A DNA stretch of 64,000 bases from JAFGJQ01 sp964495075 (GTDB taxonomy: Bacteria > Planctomycetota > Phycisphaerae > UBA1845). Below the pieces are notes generated by a model that worked only from the letters and a program-made list of their open reading frames with translations, was not told the DNA's origin and made no database searches. Made by a program: the position numbers and the translations under genes. Where the stretch lies: positions 28,209-92,208 of the forward strand of contig CAZBUJ010000012.1 in the NCBI GenBank assembly GCA_964495075.1, in the 5' to 3' direction. Position 1 is the stretch's first letter; each line of letters begins with the position of its first letter. Shown in pieces: positions 7,318-17,063 of this stretch.

Positions 7318-9333
7318 ATGAATGAGCCCCGGCACGTTGGCAACAGCCAAAGGAGCGGTCTTCCCTGGCTGGGGAGCATTCTGGTGGTGGCCATGTTTAC
7401 GAGCAACGCGGAGTCCGCCGACGGGTCGTACCGCCCCGTCCCGTTCGTCAAGGAATGGAAACAGGGTGAGGGCGGCGTCACACTGACGTCGGTATCAATC
7501 ACGACGGCAGGGGGTGACCTGGGCGACGAGGCGACGTTTCTGAGAACGTCGCTGGCGGAACGCAACATTCCGGTCACCGGTGCCGGGGTTCCCGTCCGGC
7601 TGGAGATTGCGGCGGTGGCGTTCCCGCCACGCGAATCCGCGTATCGGGAGAGTATTGAGAAGCAGGGGTACCGACTGCAGATCGGTCCGAAGGGGATTGT
7701 GCTTCAAGCCAAGGCCCCGGTCGGCGTTTTCTACGGCATTCAGACGCTGCTGCAGCTCATCCGCGCAGAGAGGACGCTGCCGGCGGCAGAGATTCTCGAT
7801 TACCCGGATCTGCCGAAGCGGCGGATCATGATCGACTCGGCCCGCCAGAACGAGAACCCAGAGTACTACAAGCGGCTCATCCGTTTCTGCGCCCGCCACA
7901 AGGTCAACGGGTTGCACTGGCACCTGACCGACGATCAGAATGTGGCCCTCTATCACGAGGACTATCCTTGGTTGATGGACCCTCACGCGTGGCGTCCCGA
8001 GCAGATCCGCGAGATGGTGGCCTATGCGAAGCGATACCATGTCGAGTTGATCCCGGAGATTGAGTCGCTGGGGCATGCCCGCGTGTTCGTGCGGCATCCG
8101 GAATACCGGGACATCCTTCACCAGACGACCTTTGACAAGCCGACCAAGAGTTGGGCCGGAACGAACGTTCCGGGCTACACGAACGTGCTGTGTCCGGCCA
8201 GCGAAAAGACGTACGTGTACTTGGAGAAGATGTACGATCGAGCCGCACAGTTATTCCCGTATCCAGAGACGCACGTGGGCTGCGACGAAGTCGAGATGAC
8301 GATGTGCGCGCGGTGCGACGCCGAATTCCCGGGGATCTCGCCATCGGATTGGTTTCGTAAGCACCTGCTGCGCTGCGTCGCGCTGGCGTCGCAGGGCGGC
8401 CGCAAGGTCTCGATGTGGGGCGACATGCTGCTGCACCATCGCGACATCGTCGAGGGTCTGCCCGTGAAGGACATCGTGGTCTACGACTGGCACTACACGC
8501 GCACGGTGTCGCCCGACACGGCAGCGTTCTTCAGAGAGCATGGGTTCGAGGTGATGGCTTGCCCGGCCCTGATGTGTCACCCGCGCATGATCGTGCCGGA
8601 CGACGAGCAGTACGAGAACATCGGACGCTTCGCGAAGATCGCCCGGGACCAGGACCTGCTGGGACTCGATACCACGATCTGGCTTCCAACGCGTTATATG
8701 AGTGACGCGATCTGGCCCGGTATCGCGTACGCGGCCGCGCATGCGTGGTCGGGGAGCAACTGGAACGAGGCGGGCTTCTACCGTGGATTCGTGCAGGATT
8801 TCTTCGGCTCGCCCGAGGGGGCGGCGTTCGGGGAACAGTGGAAGGACCTGTACACGATGAACTGGTGGCTGCGGGATTTCTATCCGAGCTGCTGGATGGA
8901 TGAGGACAGCCTGGCCCAGGCGTGCGAGCAGGTGGAGCACCGTCGGGGAGACGTGCGTGGATACACGGAGCGGCTCGAACGGATTCAGAAGGCACTGGCG
9001 GGGCTTGCGGGAAGCGTCAAGGCGAATGCCGTGGCCTGGCAGGCGATCGAGCATTCCGCGGCCATTCGGGCGTACACGATGCGGCACCTGCTGGCCGCGC
9101 CGCAGGTTCGGCAGGACGGTCAGTGGAACAAAGACGTTGTCAAGGCCTTGGATGACGCCTGCGTCGAGTGTCTGGCGTGGGTCGAGGCGGATTGGGACCG
9201 GAACCGATTCGCCGATGATCCCAACAAAGACGGCGCGTTTTTGAACACGCAGCATTTGCTCTACCGCTTCCGGCAGATGCACTCGTTCCATCAGAGAATC
9301 CTGAGTCGGCCGACAGAGCGGAAGCATCCGTAG
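7318..9333 (+). CDS. Secreted GH20-family beta-N-acetylhexosaminidase
   Basis: Glycoside hydrolase family 20 enzyme that would cleave terminal GlcNAc or GalNAc by substrate-assisted catalysis outside the cytoplasm. Seen: signal peptide in residues 1-34 (L-P-W-L-G-S-I-L-V-V-A-M-F-T ending A-E-S-A-D); a GH20b-like N-terminal alpha/beta domain ending in G-V-F-Y-G-I-Q-T-L-L-Q-L; then the barrel with R-R-I-M-I-D-S-A-R, N-G-L-H-W-H-L-T-D-D-Q, I-P-E-I-E-S-L-G-H, and the catalytic Asp-Glu pair D323-E324 in H-V-G-C-D-E-V-E. The usual motif is H-I-G-G-D-E, so a Cys replaces the second Gly. I chose the ATG at 7318 because AAGGAG lies about 10 nt upstream; an earlier ATG overlapping gnd would spoil the signal peptide. 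671 residues. Confidence 0.9.
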   Translation: MNEPRHVGNSQRSGLPWLGSILVVAMFTSNAESADGSYRPVPFVKEWKQGEGGVTLTSVSITTAGGDLGDEATFLRTSLAERNIPVTGAGVPVRLEIAAVAFPPRESAYRESIEKQGYRLQIGPKGIVLQAKAPVGVFYGIQTLLQLIRAERTLPAAEILDYPDLPKRRIMIDSARQNENPEYYKRLIRFCARHKVNGLHWHLTDDQNVALYHEDYPWLMDPHAWRPEQIREMVAYAKRYHVELIPEIESLGHARVFVRHPEYRDILHQTTFDKPTKSWAGTNVPGYTNVLCPASEKTYVYLEKMYDRAAQLFPYPETHVGCDEVEMTMCARCDAEFPGISPSDWFRKHLLRCVALASQGGRKVSMWGDMLLHHRDIVEGLPVKDIVVYDWHYTRTVSPDTAAFFREHGFEVMACPALMCHPRMIVPDDEQYENIGRFAKIARDQDLLGLDTTIWLPTRYMSDAIWPGIAYAAAHAWSGSNWNEAGFYRGFVQDFFGSPEGAAFGEQWKDLYTMNWWLRDFYPSCWMDEDSLAQACEQVEHRRGDVRGYTERLERIQKALAGLAGSVKANAVAWQAIEHSAAIRAYTMRHLLAAPQVRQDGQWNKDVVKALDDACVECLAWVEADWDRNRFADDPNKDGAFLNTQHLLYRFRQMHSFHQRILSRPTERKHP

Positions 9334-9884
9334 GCACGGCCGTGGCGGGCCCGGGCGCCTCCCGGCCCGTAGCGGTCTACAGGCTGTGCATACCGAGTGT
9401 ACCACCGGCAGGTCGGCTGCGACCGGCGCCGCCCTGGTCGTGCAGCACGATCAGGCACTTCTCAGGACCGGATGTCCGGGCCAGAGCCGCGGCGCAACCG
9501 CCCCATGAAAGGCAATTGCGACGGACGCCGCCACTCGACTCGGCCACTTGCCGGGTTTTGCGAGCGGGGGCACGCTCGAGGTCAGGCGCCGCGTCACCAG
9601 CGGGTGTCCCGAAGCGCGAGCGGCCGGCCCGCCTCGCCCTCTGCCCGGCGCAACGGCCGCGAACCGGCGTCCGAGATGCCCAGGTCGCGTCGCCGGCCCG
9701 AATCGCGCATCGTCAACTCCCCGGACCAAGCGCCCCCAATGAGTGTGTTCATCGACCTTTGAGACGGAGGGCAGGCGGTGCGAATCTCGAGTGCCGGTCA
9801 CGCCCCCGGGTGGGGTGCGTATCCGGCGCTGGGCCGGTACTTCGCCCGCCTTTCCGCGGCGTTCTCCCCAGCACGGCGAGGAGA
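9334..9884. other. 551-bp intergenic region between convergent genes
   Basis: The hexosaminidase ends here on the plus strand and the large beta-helix protein ends here on the minus strand. Open frames exist on both strands because of the high GC, but their translations are Arg/Pro/Ala-rich with no domain motif, so I see no gene. Apart from the hairpin at 9347-9368 I found no repeat or RNA element. Confidence 0.5.
9347..9368 (+). terminator. GC-rich stem-loop downstream of the hexosaminidase gene
   Basis: GGGCCCGGG (9347-9355) can pair with CCCGGCCC (9361-9368) across a CGCCT loop, with one bulged base. It begins 13 nt after the TAG stop. No T-run follows, so if it terminates transcription it is not a classical intrinsic terminator. 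Confidence 0.4.
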
Positions 9885-12800
9885 TCAATCGAATCCGCCT
9901 GCTGGAGCCGCGAAGACCACTTGCAGCAACCTGAAGTCCGCGAGGTCGATGTCCCGGTCCCCGTCCAGGTTGAAGGGTCGGCACGTCGGCGAAACGCCGC
10001 TGCGGTCGGGACCGGTCATGCACTCGGTGAACGCCGCGTGATCCTCCAGATCGACGTCCCCATCGCCGTCGGCGTCGCCCGGCCCGGGTGAGCCCGCGGA
10101 CACGGCGAACGACCCGCTGGTGGAAGCGCTGGTCTGGAAGCGACGGTCGCGGGCCACGACGCGCAGCCGGACATCGCCGACGCCCTCGCTGGCCGGCAAC
10201 CGCCAGCGGTAGCCGCGGGCAGTGTCAGGCAGTTCGCGGGCGACGAAGTGCCATCCCCGGCCACCGTCGTAGGACACCTGGACATCAAACGAGCGGAGGG
10301 TTTCGTCGTCATCGGCGGTCCAGGACACGGGCACGATGCCGCCTCCTGGGAACGTCTCGCCGCCGCCGGGCGTCAGCAGCGTGACCGTGGGCGGTTCGTC
10401 GCCGATACGCGGATCGGGCCGGATCGCGAACTGATCGCTGAAGAAGAACGGATGGGCGAGCGTGCTCAAGTTGGGCACGATCACCATGCGGGCCGTGTCA
10501 GAGCTCACGTAGGGGAATAGCACTTCGAAGCAGTCCGTGGTAGTCCCGCCGAGCCCCACGATGGTACCTTCGGAATCGAGGACCAGGGCCAGGTCGACCG
10601 TTGAACCAAGTCCGGTGTGGTCCCAGCAGACTTCGATCTCTTCACCGGGTCGGTACGTTCCGCTGAGCGGCGTGGTGAAGAAGTACTCGGTCGGCGGAAG
10701 ACCGTCCAGGTTGGGAAGCGTGAACCTCACGTGGTCCCAGCCGACCTGTCCGGCGTTGTCGGTGGCCTCGACTTTGAGCAGGGCCGGGCCGTTGGGGCCG
10801 CCCCCGGGATTCCCGGGCGGCACGGTGAACTCCAGCGATCGCTGGTTGGGCGGGAGATTGTCCGCGAGCACCTCGAAGGCGTGCCCGAAGGCGGGCGAGA
10901 ACAGGACGCGCTGGGAGACGATGGCGCCGTCCTCCAGCACATCCCAACTGATGATGCTCTTGTCGTTCGTCTCGGCGTAGACGAAAGGATTGATCATGCG
11001 CACCATCGGCGGGTGGTCGTCGAAGTCCGGCGGTTCGGTGAGGAACGGGTCGTAGGTCACAAAACCCTCCTCGGAATCGCCCGTACCGTCGGGATTGGTG
11101 GGCGAGGTGGGTCCGGTCGGCGAGCCCCAGTAGTTGTACCGCGCCTCGATCTCGTCCGACGGATTCAGACCCTGCACGCCGACCCCGTTGCCTTCGATCC
11201 AGTTGGGGTTGGTCAGCCCGAACAGGTCCGGCTCACCGTTGGAGACCGGGGCGGAAGTACCCTGAGCGCCTACGCCGTTGTCGAAGATGCGCGTCTTTCG
11301 GATTTCCGTCACACCGAAGGTGTTGCTGTTGCTTCCGATGTCGTTGTCGCGCAACAGGCAATTCTGGAGCGTGATGTGGGCGTCGCTGGCGATGACACCA
11401 ATGTGGCTTCCTTCGAAGACGGCGTTCTCGATCAAGCAGGGCCCACCGCTGTGGACAAGAACTCCGCCCCAGGACTGGCTCGGGTCGAAGCGCTGGAAGA
11501 CGACGGGGTCGTCGGGAAGGCTGTCGAACTGCAGGTAGGTCGACGCCGGGATCTGCAGACCCGAGCCCGGGGTGAATTGTACCGTCGTTCCCGGCAGCAG
11601 CGTCCAACTCGACGCGACCGGGAGTATGCCGTCAATCACGTAGGGCAAGCCCAGGTCCGGCCAGATTGAGCTGCTCAGCGGCGAAGCGGGGATGTAGTTG
11701 TTGGTGCTCCCGGTCGTTGGCAGGACGCTGCCCGGCACGATCCCGCCCTCCAGTTCCAGGGGGTATAGGTTGCCCTGCAACGTGTTGTCCGCGCCGAAGA
11801 ACACGTTCCACCCGATGATGTTGATCGCCGCCTGGTCGGGGTTGTTCGTCACCGACACCCGATTGATGTATACGCTCTGCGCGAAACGCTCGCGAATACA
11901 CGATAGCTGACCGCCGTTGATGGAGACGTTGTTCACGTACAGGTACCCCCGCAGCAGGCGCAGCGAGCCGTCCGGCGGCAGCGGTGAGGCGTCATCCTCG
12001 AACGTCGAGTCCCGGACCGCGAGCGTGCCGTCCACGACGTACACGCACCCGCCGTCGGTGAAGTTGCAGCGCTCCACGGTAACGACGGTGGGCGAGCTGT
12101 TGGCCACGGCCTCGCGGGTGCGGATCTCGCCGGTGGGAAACTCGCAGTCCGCCACCAGAATCGCCCCGCCCGACTCCCCATTGATCAGCCCGATCACGTT
12201 GGCGAAGGCCAGGTCGAGCGTTCCGAACACGCGCACGGGGGGCGTCACCTGCGAGCTGCCCCCGGAGATCAAAATCGGGGTCTCCGCCGTGCCGTGCGCG
12301 ATGAGCGTGCCCAGGACGTTTAGTGAGCCGCTGCTCTCGACAATGATCTGCACTCCGGGTTCGACCACGAGTGTCCCGCCTTCCGGGATCACCACGGCCG
12401 AACTCAGGACGAACGGGCTGTCCGCCAGCGTCCAGGTCACCGTTTCTCCCGGACCGGGCAGCGGTGGGCCCTCGATCTCCTGGTTGATGCCGAACGCATC
12501 CACTTCGGCCTGGGCCGGCAACGTCCCGGATCGGTACCAGAACGCCAGGCGGCCCGAGCCGGGGACCGTGGCCGTCACGCGCGTCCAGAACTCCTGGTCC
12601 TGGGGCGGTGGATCGAGCGACAGGAGAACGACGGAGAAGTCGCCGGTGGAATCCAGCCCTTCGCCGACGTCGATGCCGCCGCTGGGCGAGTAACGAAGTT
12701 CCAAGCGCTGATCGGCCCGCGGATCCTGCTGGGCGCGCACGAAAAACGACACTTCGTCGCCAGCCTGGAGATTCGGAATGACCGGCGGGATCATCCACGA

Positions 12801-13106
12801 ACTGGGCGTTCCGCCGAAATCGGTCGCCAACCGACTGGAGACAATGTGTCCCGTTCCTTCGGCCGAGGGCAGGGCCCCCGGGGAGCTTGCGTACCACGCC
12901 CACGGGCCGAGCGGTTCGCTGTTGTTGACGAACACCCAGCCCCGATTCAGCAGAGCCTCCGGTCCTTGCTCGCCCGGTGGAACGTCGCCGATGTCGTTGA
13001 AGCCTTCGAAGAAGTCCGCTTGGGCGAGGGCGGTGGAAGGCGCCGACCACGCGGCCGCCCACAGCAATGCCAGCAAGGTCATGCGAGTCGGGTCAAATGC
13101 GCTCAT
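9885..13106 (-). CDS. Large secreted parallel beta-helix protein with C-terminal dockerin-like module
   Basis: Exported surface or extracellular protein of unknown binding function, 1073 residues. Seen: signal peptide (M-T-L-L-A-L-L-W-A-A-A-W-S-A-P-S-T-A-L-A-Q-A); a jelly-roll-like domain at roughly residues 35-200 (W-F/Y-rich, S-S-W-M-I-P-P, resembling choice-of-anchor J domains); a long right-handed beta-helix (about 220-690) with many N-x-V/I and G-x-x-V turns, ending at Y-N-Y-W-G-S-P-T-G-P; Ig-like strands including P-P-T-V-T-L-L-T-P-G-G-G-E; and a two-loop dockerin-like end (D-A-D-G-D-G-D-V-D-L-E-D and N-L-D-G-D-R-D-I-D-L-A-D-F). The start at 13106 has GGAGGT upstream at correct spacing. 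It diverges from the sigma factor gene at 13564. Dockerin usually implies a cohesin-like partner, but none is visible here. Confidence 0.82.
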   Translation of the reverse strand: MSAFDPTRMTLLALLWAAAWSAPSTALAQADFFEGFNDIGDVPPGEQGPEALLNRGWVFVNNSEPLGPWAWYASSPGALPSAEGTGHIVSSRLATDFGGTPSSWMIPPVIPNLQAGDEVSFFVRAQQDPRADQRLELRYSPSGGIDVGEGLDSTGDFSVVLLSLDPPPQDQEFWTRVTATVPGSGRLAFWYRSGTLPAQAEVDAFGINQEIEGPPLPGPGETVTWTLADSPFVLSSAVVIPEGGTLVVEPGVQIIVESSGSLNVLGTLIAHGTAETPILISGGSSQVTPPVRVFGTLDLAFANVIGLINGESGGAILVADCEFPTGEIRTREAVANSSPTVVTVERCNFTDGGCVYVVDGTLAVRDSTFEDDASPLPPDGSLRLLRGYLYVNNVSINGGQLSCIRERFAQSVYINRVSVTNNPDQAAINIIGWNVFFGADNTLQGNLYPLELEGGIVPGSVLPTTGSTNNYIPASPLSSSIWPDLGLPYVIDGILPVASSWTLLPGTTVQFTPGSGLQIPASTYLQFDSLPDDPVVFQRFDPSQSWGGVLVHSGGPCLIENAVFEGSHIGVIASDAHITLQNCLLRDNDIGSNSNTFGVTEIRKTRIFDNGVGAQGTSAPVSNGEPDLFGLTNPNWIEGNGVGVQGLNPSDEIEARYNYWGSPTGPTSPTNPDGTGDSEEGFVTYDPFLTEPPDFDDHPPMVRMINPFVYAETNDKSIISWDVLEDGAIVSQRVLFSPAFGHAFEVLADNLPPNQRSLEFTVPPGNPGGGPNGPALLKVEATDNAGQVGWDHVRFTLPNLDGLPPTEYFFTTPLSGTYRPGEEIEVCWDHTGLGSTVDLALVLDSEGTIVGLGGTTTDCFEVLFPYVSSDTARMVIVPNLSTLAHPFFFSDQFAIRPDPRIGDEPPTVTLLTPGGGETFPGGGIVPVSWTADDDETLRSFDVQVSYDGGRGWHFVARELPDTARGYRWRLPASEGVGDVRLRVVARDRRFQTSASTSGSFAVSAGSPGPGDADGDGDVDLEDHAAFTECMTGPDRSGVSPTCRPFNLDGDRDIDLADFRLLQVVFAAPAGGFD

Positions 13107-13563
13107 GATCATTACCTCCATCTCTCGACCCGGGTGGATCGGGTTCATTCGTGCTTCGGTTCACGTGGGCCGGTCGGCGCCGGGCGAACGTCCCCGCAGA
13201 ATCTCGCGCGTCGGGTCTTCATGGTCAGAAACACCGCCGATGGTGGGTTTGCCCATCCACGACCCGCGCGGCCGGTCGTGCTTTTCATTGAGTCTCACTT
13301 CAGCACGCGAGTACTCAAGACAGCGCGCCCGCCCAAGACCACATCGGTACTGTCCGAGCGAACGCCGATCGCCCCTGCGCTTGACTTCGGCCAGGCCGGT
13401 CCATAGCATGCCGGGGCACAGCACTTCGGGGCGGTTCTGAGACACGCCAGGCTGGCCTGCTCGTCCGGGCCGGTCCCAACTCGATTTCGATCCTTGAGAC
13501 CGCAGGCCGCTGCACGGGGGCGGGGCCTGCCGGAGAGCGCCTGACCGAGTCAAGGCCTCTCCG
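13107..13563. other. 457-bp divergent intergenic region upstream of a beta-helix gene and a sigma factor gene
   Basis: This space must hold the promoters for the minus-strand beta-helix gene and the plus-strand sigma factor-kinase pair. I could not identify convincing -35/-10 boxes in either direction. A short self-complementary TGGG...CCCA element near 13250 is too weak to call. Confidence 0.4.
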
Positions 13564-14196
13564 ATGACGAATGCAATGAACGAGCCGGGTTCACGCCAGA
13601 AAGAAATGCGCGATTCGCGAGTCGACGGGCGAGGCGTTGGGGAGGCGACGGCACTGCTGGCCGACCTGGAGCGCGGCGACCGGCGGGCCGCCGACCGCCT
13701 CCTTCCCCTGGTATATGCCGAACTGCGGCACCTGGCGGATGGGTACATGATGCGGGAAGGGGCGGACCACACGCTCCAGGCCACGGCGCTCGTGCATGAG
13801 GCGTACCTCCGACTGGTGGAGCCGGGCTGCCGTGTGGCGTGGGGGGATCGCTCGCACTTCGTCGCGGTGGCCGCCCGGGCGATGCGCCAGATCCTGGTCA
13901 ACCACGCCGTCCGCCGCCGCCGACAGAAACGAGGCGGAGACGCTCGAAAGATCGGCTTGGATCAGATCGTGGCGGCGATTGAAGAGCGATCGATCGACCT
14001 CATAGCGCTGGATGAGGCCCTGGACAAGCTGGCCGAACTCGACCCGTTGCAGAGCCAGGTCGTGGAGCTGCGTTTTTTCGCCGGGTTGACCGTGCCGCAG
14101 ACCGCCCGGGCACTGGGAATCTCGCCGCGCACTGTGGACCGCGAGTCCCTCATCGCCAAGGGTTGGCTCCACCGTGAAATAAGCAAAGGCGATTGA
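13564..14196 (+). CDS. ECF-type RNA polymerase sigma factor (first copy)
   Basis: Alternative sigma-70 factor of the ECF group found mainly in Planctomycetota and Acidobacteriota (the TIGR02999-like type). Seen: an N-terminal sigma-2 region with L-L-P-L-V-Y-A-E-L-R-H-L-A and T-L-Q-A-T-A-L-V-H-E-A-Y-L-R-L; R-A-M-R-Q-I-L-V-N-H-A-R-R-R-R; and a sigma-4 helix-turn-helix with V-V-E-L-R-F-F-A-G-L-T-V-P-Q-T-A-R-A-L-G-I-S-P-R-T-V-D. 210 residues. No anti-sigma gene is adjacent; instead a Ser/Thr kinase starts one base after the stop, so signalling probably passes through the kinase. The first 25 residues are poorly conserved in appearance, so the exact start is uncertain. A paralog is at 40783-41367. 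Confidence 0.9.
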   Translation: MTNAMNEPGSRQKEMRDSRVDGRGVGEATALLADLERGDRRAADRLLPLVYAELRHLADGYMMREGADHTLQATALVHEAYLRLVEPGCRVAWGDRSHFVAVAARAMRQILVNHAVRRRRQKRGGDARKIGLDQIVAAIEERSIDLIALDEALDKLAELDPLQSQVVELRFFAGLTVPQTARALGISPRTVDRESLIAKGWLHREISKGD

Positions 14197-14197
14197 C

Positions 14198-16882
14198 GTG
14201 GATCACGCCCGCTGGACGCTCATGAAGGACCTTATCCGGCGCGCCCATTCGATGGCCGTTGGCGATCGAGCCGCATTCCTCGATGAGCAATGCGCCGGAG
14301 ACGAGGCCCTGCGGCAGGAGGTCGAGTCGCTGATCGCTTCGATTGATGACGCTCCCGACCTGTTCGCGGCCGCCCCCGTGGGACCTTCCTCGTCGATTGA
14401 CGCGGACGGGGGCGCCTCGTACCGGGGATATCGCGTCGGGGCCTACGAGTTGAAGCGGCCCCTCGGGAGGGGGGGCATGGGTACCGTTTTCCTGGCGGAA
14501 CGCTGCGACGGGCAGTTCACCCACGAAGTTGCCGTCAAGCTCCTCGAGCAGTCCGTGCTTGACGACGGCGCGGTCCGACGTTTCCGTCAGGAATGGCAGA
14601 CCCAGGCCGTCCTCAAGCATCCTCACATCGCGGGGCTGCTCGACGGCGGCGTGCTCGCCGACCGGACGCCCTACTTGATGATGGAGTACGTCGAGGGAAC
14701 GCCGATCACCACCTACTGCGACGATCATCAGCTGACGGTGACGGAGCGGCTCGCGCTGTTCGGCCATGTGCTCTCCGCCGTGCACCACGCCCACCAGAAC
14801 CTCGTTGTCCACTGCGATCTGAAGCCCAGCAACATCTTCGTGTCAGCGGATGGCACCGTGAAGCTGCTGGACTTCGGCATCGCGAGGATGCTGCGGGAGG
14901 ACGCCCCGTCGGTTGCCGTCGACCCGACGGTCACCATGCCGCCGATGCTCACGCCCGGGTACGCGAGCCCGGAGCAGGTGCGCGGCGAACCGATCACGAC
15001 CGCCAGTGACATCTACTCGCTGGGGGTGGTTCTGTACGAACTGCTGACCGGGCACCGTCCGTATCCGGTCGACGGCCGCACGCCGCTGCGCCTCGAGCAG
15101 ACCATCTGCGAGATGGACCCCACCCGTCCCAGTCTGGTCGTCGGCCAGGCCGGAGGGACGGGCCGAGTCGGCGCCGTGCCCGCGGCCGCCGCCGAACCAG
15201 AGGCGATCGCGACCGCCCGGCGGACGAGTCCGCACCGCCTGAGCCGCCGTCTGCGCGGTGATCTCGATACCATCATTCTGATGGCCATGCGCAAGGAGCC
15301 CGGTCGACGCTACGCTTCGGTCGAGCAACTCGGCGAGGACCTCCGGCGCCACCTGAGCGGCTTGCCCGTCATGGCCCGTGAGGACAGTATCCGATACCGA
15401 ATCGCGAAGTTCACCACTCGACACGCGGTCGCGGTGGCCGCCGCCGCCGCGATCGCCCTCGCCATGATGGGCGGCATCATCGGCATCACCTGGCAGGCGC
15501 GGATCGCCGCTCGCCAGCGAGACGATGCCCGGCTGGCGCAGAAGCAAGCCCACGACCAAGCGCTCAAGGCCGAACGCGTCAATGCGTTTCTGCAAGACAT
15601 GCTCGCGTCCGCTCGACCGGCGCTGACCCGGGACCCCGATATCATGGTGCGCGAGGTGCTCGACCAGGCCTCGGAACAGCTGGACGCCGGGCTGGAGGAG
15701 GAGCCGGCCGCGGCGGCGGCGCTCCACACCACGATCGGCCAGACCTACGCCGGCCTGGGCCTGTACGATCAGGCCCTGCCTCACCTTGAAACGGCCCTGC
15801 GCATTCACCGCGAGAAGCTTGGCGACAACGACGCCGACGTGGCCGCCTGCCTCAATGAGCTCGGGGAATTGCAGTACCTTCGCGGCGATCTCGAAGCGGC
15901 GGAACAGTCGATCCGCGAAGCGCTGGCCCGGTCGACGGACCTGTACGGCGAACAGCACCCCATGACCGCCCAATGCCTCAACAACCTGGGAGCCGTCCGA
16001 CGTGCGGTGGGCGACAACGGCGCCGCCGAGATGTTGCACCGGCGAGCCCTTGCCGTTCGAATCGCCCTCCGGGGCGAGGATCATCTCGAGGTCGCCGAGA
16101 GCTTGAACAATCTGGCCAGTGCCCTCAACGCCCAGGGCAACGCCGCCGCGGCGGAGCCCCTGATGCGCAAGGCCCTCGCGATCCGTACGAGGCACTTGCG
16201 CGAGGATCATCCGGACGTGGCGCAGGGGCATAACAATCTGGCGGTGCTGCTCGCGAATCGTGGCGCGTTCCAGGACGCTGTGGCGGAGCTGCGCAAAGCG
16301 CTGGACATCTACCAGCGCATTCTCCGGGACGACCACCCCGTGAGGGTCTCCACGATGGGCAATCTGGCGACGCTCTACTCGCTGACCGGTCAGCATGCGG
16401 AGAGCGAGCGGCTGCTGCTGGAGGTTCTGGCGGTGCAGCGGGCCCAACTCGGCGACCATCATCCGTCGCTGGCCCAGACGCTCTGGAACCTGGCCGCCTG
16501 TTACCGCGCTCAGGAGAAGTTCGCCGAGTCCGAACCCCTGCTTCGCGAGTGCCTCGCCATTCGCCGCGACAAATTCTCGCCAACCGATCCGCGGGTGGCT
16601 GCCGCCATCAATGAACTCGGCCGGTGTCTCGTACGCCTTGGGCGGTTGGAAGAGGCTGAACCCCACCTGCTTGAGAGCTACGAGTTGTTGGCCACCATCC
16701 ATGGACCGGAGTCCCCCGAAACGGCGGAGGCGATCAAGTGGATCGTCGATCTCTACGAGGCCATGGGCCGAACGGACAAGGCTGACGCGTACCGTGCCCG
16801 CTTGCCGAAGGCCAACCAGCCCGCCGCGAATCGCATTGCCCCGGCAACAACTTTCCGAGGACCACAACGACCAACTGGCTGA
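14198..16882 (+). CDS. Ser/Thr protein kinase with transmembrane helix and TPR array (first copy)
   Basis: Membrane-anchored PknB-like kinase, probably transmitting an envelope signal to the co-encoded ECF sigma factor (inference from pairing). Seen: kinase domain about 83-390 with P-loop L-G-R-G-G-M-G-T-V-F (89-98), K114 in V-A-V-K, catalytic loop H-C-D-L-K-P-S-N (205-212), D-F-G (225-227), A-S-P-E-Q, and D-I-Y-S-L-G-V-V-L-Y-E-L-L-T-G. One membrane helix lies around 410-432 (A/V/I/G-rich), then a coiled segment and about nine TPR repeats of 42 residues (E-A-E-P-L-L/M-R-K-A-L-A-I-R-x-x-x-x-x-x-D-H-P type) to residue 880. The HRD arginine is Cys, making it a non-RD kinase. GTG start at 14198, one base after the sigma factor stop. 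894 residues. Confidence 0.9.
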   Translation: MDHARWTLMKDLIRRAHSMAVGDRAAFLDEQCAGDEALRQEVESLIASIDDAPDLFAAAPVGPSSSIDADGGASYRGYRVGAYELKRPLGRGGMGTVFLAERCDGQFTHEVAVKLLEQSVLDDGAVRRFRQEWQTQAVLKHPHIAGLLDGGVLADRTPYLMMEYVEGTPITTYCDDHQLTVTERLALFGHVLSAVHHAHQNLVVHCDLKPSNIFVSADGTVKLLDFGIARMLREDAPSVAVDPTVTMPPMLTPGYASPEQVRGEPITTASDIYSLGVVLYELLTGHRPYPVDGRTPLRLEQTICEMDPTRPSLVVGQAGGTGRVGAVPAAAAEPEAIATARRTSPHRLSRRLRGDLDTIILMAMRKEPGRRYASVEQLGEDLRRHLSGLPVMAREDSIRYRIAKFTTRHAVAVAAAAAIALAMMGGIIGITWQARIAARQRDDARLAQKQAHDQALKAERVNAFLQDMLASARPALTRDPDIMVREVLDQASEQLDAGLEEEPAAAAALHTTIGQTYAGLGLYDQALPHLETALRIHREKLGDNDADVAACLNELGELQYLRGDLEAAEQSIREALARSTDLYGEQHPMTAQCLNNLGAVRRAVGDNGAAEMLHRRALAVRIALRGEDHLEVAESLNNLASALNAQGNAAAAEPLMRKALAIRTRHLREDHPDVAQGHNNLAVLLANRGAFQDAVAELRKALDIYQRILRDDHPVRVSTMGNLATLYSLTGQHAESERLLLEVLAVQRAQLGDHHPSLAQTLWNLAACYRAQEKFAESEPLLRECLAIRRDKFSPTDPRVAAAINELGRCLVRLGRLEEAEPHLLESYELLATIHGPESPETAEAIKWIVDLYEAMGRTDKADAYRARLPKANQPAANRIAPATTFRGPQRPTG

Positions 16883-17018
16883 TCGGGAGCTTCCTAGTTT
16901 GCCGACCGCAATCCCTGACGGGAAAGACGCCACTGCGGAGCTGCAACGGAAGTCGGTCGCGGATCGGCGGATGCAGTTCGTGATTCCGCGCACGGTGCGG
17001 GCTGGGTACGGTCACGAA

Positions 17019-17058
17019 GATGGGTTTTCCGGTGTGACGATGGGTCTCCCGGCGTGGA
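17019..17058. repeat. Two imperfect 20-bp tandem direct repeats
   Basis: GATGGGTTTTCCGGTGTG at 17019 is followed exactly 20 bp later by GATGGGTCTCCCGGCGTG at 17039. Fifteen of the first eighteen positions match. They lie just before a 6-bp inverted repeat and may be a protein-binding site, but function is unknown. Confidence 0.5.
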
Positions 17059-17063
17059 TCGAG

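Noticed and set aside
9334..9884. Long open frames on both strands in the intergenic region.
   Set aside because: Arg/Pro/Ala-rich translations without motifs, as expected from GC-rich non-coding DNA.
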